DNA of 64,000 bases from Albula goreensis (lineage: Eukaryota; Chordata; Actinopteri; Albuliformes; Albulidae): assembly GCA_022829145.1 (NCBI GenBank), contig CM040753.1, positions 14,336,884 through 14,400,883 of the forward strand, in the 5' to 3' direction. Position 1 is the first letter of the stretch. Each line of letters begins with the position of its first letter. The notes beneath the pieces were generated by a model. The model saw only the letters and a list, made by a program, of their open reading frames with translations, ran no database searches and was not told where the DNA came from. Below are positions 56,366-64,000 of this stretch, piece by piece. Position numbers and translations under genes: made by a program.

Positions 56366-59300
56366 TTAGGCATCCAGGTGTTTGGTGATCCTGCGAACTT
56401 TCTCCTTCTTGTTTCTGTTCCCGTGTTTCTTCCAGGGCTTTCCCACAGGCTGCTCTGTGCCAGGTGCTCCCCGAACCCCTGGTACAGCCCCAGGCTTGTA
56501 CCCCATCACCAACTGCACCCCCTTAGTCAACGCCCGCACATTCTCCTGTAAGAGAGCACACACTGAAGTCAATCTGCGTGCACACTCACTGGAGTTACTC
56601 TGTGCAGGCACGCACGCATTCATGAAGACACACACAGGAGTCATTCTCACAATGACTGTTGTCAAGCTGTTATTCCGCTGAAACAATAAATAAGCCATGT
56701 CAAAGTGAGGAGAATGTTTACCTGGTGGAAGAAGTTTTTGTCCACTGTATTCTCGATTCTCTTGATTTTCTGTGCTGTTCCTGCCTTTGGGAAGGACTCA
56801 GGCTGGTTGCTGGTTTGTGAGATTGTGAACTTGCTGTGCTGTGGCTGGAAGTCTTCCGGGCTGATGAATGGAGGAGGATGGCAGTACAACAGCTTCCCCT
56901 TTACAAACAGGGTTAACAGCATCAGTCGGAGTCCCAGAATTACCCTTCCATCATATGTATCAGCAGGATGTTGGTTTGCATAATAATGACTGTACAGTAA
57001 GATGAATACAATTGAAACATCACGAACACAGATTATTTAGTTATAGGTAACATTAGGTTCAAATGTGTTTCCGTAATTCGATTTGGGCAGTTTACCACGG
57101 TAGTAAGCACAAGTAAGTAACAGGTAAACAATGAACATTAAATAAAATGGAAAAAGGTGAACAATGATTGATTTCTTAATCCTGCCAATGTTAGGCCACT
57201 GACTGGCCATTTATTCAAGAGTCCATGATCCCCCAATGTTCCCCAGCACACAGATAAATGTGCAGCACTGAGGCCCAGGATCACTTACGCTCACGTAATC
57301 CTTCAGGATGTAGCGCGCCGAGCGGGACTGGTCAGGCTGACCATGCGTGGTCATGAAGCCCCTCATATCTGCAGAAAAACATAATAGCTTAGCTCTGGGA
57401 AAGAATGTACAGTACATATGAGCACTGACAGCGAGGGTAACAGCAGTCAGCAGGGAGAGAGCATGGAGGTATCGGGTTAAACATTATGAGTTCGCGGTCA
57501 GGAAGTCTCACATCCATAGGCCATAAGTAGCTCTTCCGCGGTTGGCGGCCGCTCTGGGTCCTCATCCTCGCGAGGCCGTATGATGCTGATGCCATATGTA
57601 CCCTCCAGCACCGCTCGCGGAATGTTCTGACAAATGTGTCATCGTTAAGGGCAACCAGAGGACAAAACCAATGCATTAATGTTTTTAACTGCTCTCATGC
57701 ATGTCTGGGCAAAACTAAGCTTCTGACAACCGTGACTGCCAGAGTGGTCAGATTTATTATATGTTTTAGTGAAACTCCAAAACATGATGCTGTGCACTGT
57801 GAAGAGTTCAGGGCAGCAGAGCTTTAATGTCATGTTACTTGACAGGACCAGCTCTGAGTGTTTGACTATTTTAGAAAATATGGAACTGATAAAGGGAATA
57901 AGGAATATCAAATATAAAAATGATAAAGGATATGAGAGATATCGGGGCCACATGGTCTCTCATCTGGTCAATGGGCAGGATCCCACAGCAGATCATCTCG
58001 GCCTTGGAGGAGACGAACGAGGGCATGACCAGTCCCGGGCAGTCACACAAACACAGACCCGGCTCCACAAAAAGCGTCTGAAACGCGCAAACACACATCC
58101 AGCTCAACCAGTCTATCCAAAGTACCAGCACCGTAATTCAGTGGGAAGTAATGGTGGGAAAATGTCACTTTTACCTGAAAGTGCTTTGTGTGTCCAGGAG
58201 TGGCTGATACAGACACTTTCTTATTCCTGAGCAGTGTGTTGATTGTGGAGCTTTTCCCAACATTCGGATATCCAACCTAATCAAGCAAACAAAGTTATGA
58301 AGCACTGTAATGCTGACCACACATTAAGTGTCTGCAGAGAGTGGTCAGTATGTACCAGCACATACAAAAGGATATATGGAAGCACACTGTGAATTAATGA
58401 AAGCTCACCAGCCCCACAGTAATCTGGCCATCCTTAAGCTTGGTCCCTGAGTGTGCAGCCTTGAAGATGGTCAATAGCTGGTCTTTCCTTAGGAGGCGGC
58501 TGGAGTTGTGGAAGGAGGCGCTACCAGAAGAGCTCATCTTCTGCTCTTCTTCCTCAGCCTCCTCTCCCTCAGAGCAGGTTTGCCAGTCTCCTTCCTCCAC
58601 ACAGTCCTCAAAAGTTTCTCTGATCTCCTCTTCATCTGTGCCTTCTCCTTCCACTTCCTCCCTCTCCACCTCCTCTTGATCACTCTGCTCCTCCTCTTCC
58701 TCTCCATGAGCCTCACCCTGTCACATGAACCTCATATTAACCAGTGTCGTAAGCAAGCTCCAACCACACACTGTGACCCAAAAACGTAAACTAAACTAAT
58801 CATGGAGTCCCAGTGATTTAACACATTCACAGACTATGTCCACTAAGATGGGAATGACATAAAAAACAACCTGAATGTGCTTGAGCATCAGTATTTTAAC
58901 ATATGCTTCTGATATGGTTTCTTAATGTTCCAAGAAGACAGAGAAGAAATGCTGACTTGAGTGCTGCTTTCTGTACCTTCTCCTCAGCCTCCAGTCTGGA
59001 GTTCTCAGCCAATGCAGACCAGAACACAGCCCTAATGCCCTCTTTCTCAAAGTGGCGTGCCCAGGCCTGGCGCTGTCTCTGAGTCAGTAGGTCAGCCTTA
59101 TTCACCAGCAACATGTTCTCTTTCTGTGCAGAGACCTCCTTCACATAGAGTTCCTGCAACAAAAGTCACCACACACCTCCTTCACATATAGCTCCTGTAA
59201 CACAAATCCCCAGAACATGCTTCATACAGAGCTCCTATAACACAAATCCCCAGAACATGCTTCATACAGAGCTCCTATAACACAAATCCCCAGAACATGC

Positions 59301-60635
59301 TTCATACAGAGCTCCTATAACACAAATCCCCAGAACATGCTTCATACAGAGCTCCTATAACATAAATCCCCAGAACATGCTTCATACAGAGCTCCTATAA
59401 CATAAATCCCCAGAACATGCTTCATACAGAGCTCCTATAACATAAATCCCCAGAACATGCTTCATACAGAGCTCCTGTAACACAAATCACTGCACCTGCT
59501 TCACACAAAGCTCACAGTGAACAAATCGCAACACATGTGCTTCATGCAGAATGCCTTTAAAAGAAATCAATACTTGAGCATGATACATGTGCAGAAGTTA
59601 TTCAAACCCAGTGAGCTTGTTCAGTTTGTTTTTTCTTACCCATACACAACTTACTAGATCTAGGCACCGGAACAGCAAGGGGTTTCGGGCATCAATGATC
59701 TGTACCACAATGTCACTACAAAAAAAAAATTAAAGCACATAACTGAAAACATGCCTACTTATAAATCACTAACCTCCCCAGACAATGAAAATGAAACATG
59801 GACTATTAAGTACAAGGCATAGACTCTTGGAATGCTCAAGTCCAGGCCTGAGACAGATTGATTCTCTCTACACTGTAGGTAAACCACATGATGGCAGAAT
59901 GGCCAATTTAGATCATTATGTACTCTTAAGTAAAGTTCTAAATTTGTGCACATGTGTATTGCTTTCGCTCCTACCTTCTCTCTATAACTCTCCACAGCTG
60001 TCTCCAGAAGTCCAGGTTCCGTTCATAAGGGGTAAGAATCAAATTCTGTTCCTCTTCCAGCCTGACAAACAATTATGAAGTTGTAGCTCTGAGTATATAT
60101 GACAATGGTGTTCATGATACTGCAGATATCAGTGTGCACAATTAGCTAATGTCTACTGCATTAGGGTGTTACATTTGCATAATAACATTCTACTACATTT
60201 GAATCTGATATGTAGATATATTTCTTCATCATTACAATAGCTCATTTGTACTGTGGTCATTGATATTTTGCTATGTCTACTCATCAACCATGTTTGCATA
60301 ATTGTTATGGTGTTGACAGGGTCTATTTGTGACATCTATCTGCCCATCCAACATTCATCCAACATGTGTTCTGCCAAAGAGATGGCACTGTGACTGCTTC
60401 CCAAGGCTGAGTTTGTTGATTGCCAAAAAGACAATCGCTACTGACTCACAATCTAAGTCGGAAAACACAAGAAAATTCTTCTCTGCATTTCATTTGCTCA
60501 TCAAAACAACTCAGATTTAACACAGAGTTTGATGTATGCTCACTGTGCTAGTTCCCGTCTCCACTCAAGAAAGATGTCTCTCTCTGCCTGCTGAAGAACT
60601 TCAGCACTGGTGCTCTGGTCCCACTCTGGCCTGGA

Positions 60636-60694
<59 letters not shown>

Positions 60695-61429
60695 AACACA
60701 AACACAAACAAACTCGAGGTTAGGACTGTATGTTAGTGGAGATAACAAGCTAGTCGGCCTGTAATGACTGAAGTATTCAGTACCTTCGAGGTATGCGAAG
60801 GAATTTTTGATTCTCTTCATGCAGCTTCTTCAGCCTTTTGGTCTCTTCCGACGTTAACAGACCCGATCTGGCTTCCGCAGGAACAAACTTTATGTTGAGT
60901 TTTTCTGAAAGTACACATCGAAGGGTTTACCTCGAACCTAAGTGAACTGAGCAATTTGACAAATCGGGTGTGCGACAATTTCCCTTTCGCATAAGTGCGA
61001 ACTTCTTACCGGCAACAAACTCTGTCCCTGCGAGCTCAGCGGTGGCCAGAAAGTCATCTAGAGAGGTCTGCTCTGTGACGGACTGCAGATTGAGACGACC
61101 CCAGTCGTAACCGTCGTTCAGCTCGCTGGTGTGGAGCTGTCAGTGCGAACAATATCAGAGCAATATGAACACCTCATGTTAAATAAACATATAACTCACA
61201 AGCTCCCCACTTTGGTTAACAACCTACCAAAAATGATACTGTACAGCAGGCTAAATTATTTTTTCAAGCATACAAACTAGCTAGCGAGCTCCAATAGCTG
61301 GTTACTGCTATATAGCTAATAGCATACCCAGGAATCTGCACGCCGGTTGCCCCGACCTGCCATCAGTCTTTCCTTTATCAAAGTTCTCCCCAATCCGCTG
61401 CCACCACCCCCAGATTTCTTCTTTCCCAT
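56366..61429 (-). CDS. lsg1: LSG1, large 60S subunit nuclear export GTPase
   Basis: LSG1 is a cytoplasmic circularly permuted GTPase that releases the export adaptor NMD3 from pre-60S ribosomes. Fourteen minus-strand exons join in phase to 625 codons plus stop (human about 658): 61328-61429, 61010-61136, 60784-60904, 60544-60630, 59975-60061, 59655-59715, 58977-59153, 58409-58717, 58175-58276, 57934-58077, 57512-57635, 57289-57368, 56722-56898, 56366-56545. The motif order is permuted as expected: G4 NKAD (about 213-216), G5 SAL (about 241), then G1 GYPNVGKSS (about 359-367) and G3 DCPG (about 403-406). A Glu-rich insertion (about 255-330) separates G5 and G1. The start [20 protein letters not shown] and the basic end [17 protein letters not shown] match the family. 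All introns are GT-AG except 57636-57933, which appears to be AT-AC. Confidence 0.97.
57636..57933 (-). other. lsg1: Probable U12-type AT-AC intron of lsg1
   Basis: Exon 10 ends ...ATA TCT CTC and the intron starts ATATCCTTT, the exact U12 AT-AC donor consensus. The intron ends CCCTTAACGATGACAC; CCCTTAAC is within one base of the U12 branch-site consensus TCCTTAAC, about 10 nt before the AC end. Joining these ends gives PISLICQNIPR in phase, as in human (PVSLVCQNIPR). No GT-AG pair gives that product: no GT follows the exon at a usable position. Confidence 0.88.
58409..58717 (-). CDS. lsg1: lsg1 exon 8 (acidic insertion between G5 and G1)
   Basis: Exon of 103 codons. Most of it is a low-complexity Glu-rich stretch ([20 protein letters not shown] onwards, with WQTCSEG shared with human), ending [11 protein letters not shown] just before the P-loop exon. 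The family has a poorly conserved acidic insert at this point. Confidence 0.9.
59155..59512 (+). repeat. 40-bp minisatellite derived from an lsg1 splice acceptor
   Basis: The unit CACAAATCCCCAGAACATGC plus TTCATACAGAGCTCCTATAA repeats at exact 40-bp steps from 59201 to about 59500 (seven full copies, one or two partial). The copy nearest the exon, and the real acceptor with the first bases of exon 7, are diverged members of the same unit (41-bp offset). Confidence 0.92.
60637..60687 (+). repeat. (CA)n microsatellite at an lsg1 acceptor
   Basis: About 25 CA units. Read on the minus strand, (TG)n ends with GATCCAG, the acceptor of exon 4 at 60630, so the microsatellite stands in for the polypyrimidine tract. 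Confidence 0.97.
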
Positions 61430-61620
61430 TTTAAATTTTGCGTTGACAAACGCTAGCTGTGAAACAACAATCTACTGAAATTTCACCCAACGTCACTAGC
61501 TTCTCTGCTAGCCACTGTAAAGAGCTAATTCAACATGTGAGAATTGTTTTCGTCATGGGCGGAAGCAGAGCAGGATATACCACATACAGTCAAAGAACAA
61601 GATTTGAGTAATACCGACGT
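61430..61620 (-). promoter_or_regulatory. lsg1: Probable lsg1 promoter and 5' UTR
   Basis: Upstream of the lsg1 ATG. Contains GGGCGGAAGC (plus strand, about 61558-61567), which combines a GC box with an ETS-type core, as often seen at ribosome-biogenesis housekeeping genes. No TATA box on the minus strand; the exact start is unknown. Confidence 0.4.
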
Positions 61621-63330
61621 CCTACAGTTAGTTGTCTGAAAATAATTAATCAAAATGTATTTTGACTCAATAACACACATCAAAAAATGACTTTGTGACA
61701 TTTAATACATTTTACAATTTGTGGGTATAATGGTACTATCCAAGTGTGTCTTCAAATTATCTCCCGATAAGAACCATGTCAAAAACGAATGGTTCCAGAA
61801 TATAATTACGTTGCAAATTGATGTAGAATCTATTTAAAAGCATCCCGTCTTATTTAATAACTTTCTATTGTTTTTTTTTTTTTTTAAAAAGCAGTATTCA
61901 GTAAGTTTATTCAAATAGCCTACATGCGCAAATCGTTTGTCTCATCACATATTTGTGAGCATATGCTAATTTAAGATATGGAGCGATATAAGAGATAAGA
62001 AGTGGAACACCTTCACTGTAACTCCAGTCACTCCTCAAATATTTTACCATGCCAGATCTCTCTGTTCTGCAGCTTTAAAGTGACTGATGCCCCATCCCCT
62101 GTATGGTCACGCCTCACAATTACAATTTTTCTCTGTGCTATCCACCAGTGGTAGAAAAAAACTCCCCACTGAGGTCAAGAAAGAATAATTATTGAACATT
62201 TTTTGACACAGATGGAAGACCTATCTCCTCATACTGCATGTTGGTGCAGTCTGAAGTTATGTATTTGATCATTTTTGCTATTTTACGTATGATGATACTT
62301 TTTACATGCTTGAGCTTATTATGAATGTTTTATTATATTTTTTCATTAAATCTGATTAGCATAGCTACCTTGAAGTAGCGCTTTAGTGATTCTGCTTATT
62401 TACCCACTGGTCTGGAAATGTTAGCAAAGTCAGTGGTACTATAGGTCATATTAATCAGGCGAATGCAGTTATGTTCTCTCGCATTTTAAGTCACTCTGTA
62501 TAACAGCGTCTACATGACTAAAATGTAATGTAAAGAAATCCCTATGTGGGAGGTCCATTGTTCAATAAGTCAGACACAAATGTCATTTATGTTATAGATT
62601 TTTATCCATATTTTTTGTTTAGTTTTAATATCTTGTGAAAAACCTAAAACCACCCTTTAAACAAAAATGTATGGCCTAACAAGGTTTAAAAACGTAGTTT
62701 GAAAAGTAAAAGATAAAAGATTGGTTCTGTGGTCAAGTACGTGCTGAAGAAGAAACAATATCTGCATAGTTTTTTTCTGCCTACAAATCCAACAGGTGGC
62801 AGTAGCAAACCATTTACACAATAAACCTCCAATTCAACGATTCCAACCACGTGATTGAGAATAACTGTTTACATTACACTTCCGAGCAGGACAGTACAAT
62901 TACATGTTTTTGGCATAATACATATTTAAAAAAACCACACTGTTCTACTTTTCACCTTTTTAACGTTTTGAAAGACCCACCATTACTTCTACAAATTAAT
63001 GAATACTATAATCATTTTACAAATACAGTAAAGCTATCTCGAGTCCAAATGCTCATTAATCATTAACTTGTGTGGTTGACTCAGTGGAGCATTCCCTGAC
63101 TATCTTAGCAAATGCAGCTCAGTCTTCTGCTACTGTCTATTCCATTGTTTCTGTCTCCCCTATTTTCTTATTGAAGTGGTTCATTCCAGTGCATATACAA
63201 CTGATCATCCCTCTCCACAGTCAACTTAATGGGGCAGAGAACGGACAGGCATACTCCGAGCAAAGAAAACAGGAAAGATTGGAAAGTATTAAGTGACAAG
63301 AAGTATATTGTTGGGCTGGGCAAAAGAAGT
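61621..63330. other. Spacer between divergent lsg1 and fam43a
   Basis: AT-rich, about 1.7 kb. It contains one recognisable SINE/LINE tail (62488-62535). Otherwise nothing was recognised. Confidence 0.6.
62488..62535 (+). mobile_element. Fish SINE/L2-type 3' tail
   Basis: AAGTCACTCTGTATAACAGC followed by GTCTACATGACTAAAATGTA closely resembles the widespread teleost tail AAGTCGCTCTGGATAAGAGC, GTCTGCTAAATGACTAAAAT shared by L2-type LINEs and their SINE partners. The upstream body could not be assigned with confidence; it may extend left to about 62360. Confidence 0.65.
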
Positions 63331-63480
63331 AGTGTCTAGATTTATTTTTCAATTAGCAATCATAGATTTGCTTTGTTGGTTAGTTAATGTAATATGACAA
63401 CAAAACCACATTTATTGGTGCAATAAATGCTGCTCCGCTTGTAGAGTATACAGCAATCCGCAATAGGGCATAGCCGTATC
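63331..63480 (+). promoter_or_regulatory. fam43a: fam43a 5' UTR and probable promoter
   Basis: Sequence directly upstream of the fam43a ATG. No TATA box at a clear position and no strong motif; included because the gene is a single exon in human and its 5' UTR is probably contiguous. Confidence 0.3.
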
Positions 63481-64000
63481 ATGATCCCTTGGAAAAAGAA
63501 TAAGTTCGACTTGATCGAGGAGGACAACCTGCCGAAGCAGAAGGGTTATGTCGTCAGTCTGAACTACTCTGCGCTGACATCCTTTGCAAAGTCCTGTCCG
63601 GAGAGCGCTCTCTACAGAGTGGGCAATATGTTTAAATCCAAGCGTAAGAAGGTGAAAATCACCAGCGATGATCCTACTTACATGGTCTTATACTTGGGGA
63701 ATGCCACCATTATCCAGTCCAAAGGAGACGGTTGCACCGACATAGCGGTCAGCAAGATCTGGAGCAAAAGCGAGATGGGCAAGAAGGGCACGAAAATGAA
63801 GCTGACTATAAGCTCGCAGGGCATCCGGATGGTGCATGCGGAGGATAAAGCAAGAAGACCCGGACACCTGTACTTACTGCACCGGATAACGTACTGTGTC
63901 GCTGACTCGAGACTTCCTAAGATTTTCGCCTGGATCTACAGGCACGAGATGAAGCACAAAGCGGTGATGCTGAGGTGTCACGCAGTGCTCGTATCCAAGC
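63481..64000 (+). CDS. fam43a: FAM43A, PTB/PID-domain protein (5' part, runs off the edge)
   Basis: One open frame of 173 codons with no intron, still open at the right edge; human FAM43A is a single-exon gene of about 423 residues. It starts MIPWKKNKFDLIEEDN, followed by KGYVVSLNYSAL, DPTYMVLYLGNATIIQSKGD, KIWSKSEMGKKGTKMKLTIS and YRHEMKHKAVMLRCHAVLVS. The YLGN and the following strands are those of a phosphotyrosine-interaction (PTB/PID) fold (about residues 60-170). FAM43A rather than FAM43B is inferred from position beside lsg1. Biological role poorly known; the acidic, Ser-rich C-terminal half lies outside the window. The start is the ATG at 63481, preceded by in-frame TAG at 63472. Confidence 0.93.
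   Translation, partial: MIPWKKNKFDLIEEDNLPKQKGYVVSLNYSALTSFAKSCPESALYRVGNMFKSKRKKVKITSDDPTYMVLYLGNATIIQSKGDGCTDIAVSKIWSKSEMGKKGTKMKLTISSQGIRMVHAEDKARRPGHLYLLHRITYCVADSRLPKIFAWIYRHEMKHKAVMLRCHAVLVSK

Noticed and set aside
57600..57640. A GT-AG alternative for the lsg1 intron using TTGTCAG as acceptor
   Set aside because: It would drop the ICQ codons and no matching GT donor exists at the end of exon 10; the AT-AC solution keeps the conserved protein intact.
59155..59512. Regular 40-bp repeats resembling a CRISPR array
   Set aside because: Direct head-to-tail copies without unique spacers, in a vertebrate intron; a minisatellite.

Overview
This is a vertebrate, almost certainly teleost fish, nuclear genomic window. 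The genes are split into many short exons with GT-AG introns. The introns and spacers are AT-rich and full of long (CA/TG)n microsatellites, minisatellites and decayed LINE, SINE and Tc1-type elements. Four protein-coding genes can be recognised by translating splice-bounded exons: the 5' part of opa1 (minus strand, running off the left edge), a complete atp13a3 (minus), a complete lsg1 (minus) and the 5' part of the single-exon gene fam43a (plus, running off the right edge). All four human counterparts map to chromosome 3q29, so this is a conserved vertebrate synteny block.

Layout: 1-9,600 holds the first six recognised coding exons of opa1 (268 codons, in phase), from the mitochondrial presequence to the alternative exon equivalent to human exon 5b. 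9,600-15,800 is the opa1 promoter, spacer, and probably the long atp13a3 3' UTR. 15,800-32,622 holds 32 in-phase coding exons of atp13a3 (3,771 nt, 1,256 codons plus stop). 32,623-46,803 is a very long 5'-UTR intron, rich in dead retroelements, leading to a probable promoter near 46,800-47,050. 47,050-56,365 is gene-free spacer with a 540-bp Tc1/mariner-like element. 56,366-61,429 holds 14 in-phase coding exons of lsg1 (1,878 nt, 625 codons plus stop). 61,430-63,480 separates the divergent lsg1 and fam43a starts. 63,481-64,000 is the start of fam43a.

The genes do not form a pathway. OPA1 fuses inner mitochondrial membranes, ATP13A3 is an endo-lysosomal P5B polyamine transporter, LSG1 is a cytoplasmic 60S-maturation GTPase, and FAM43A is a poorly characterised PTB/PID-domain protein. 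No new biological system was found. The most notable observations are splicing features: a probable U12-type AT-AC intron in lsg1, a GC-AG intron in opa1 just before the regulated exon, a proline-rich expansion of that opa1 exon, and a minisatellite in lsg1 seeded by duplication of a splice acceptor. Exon boundaries come from reading consensus splice sites and checking phase and family similarity from memory; no alignment was run.
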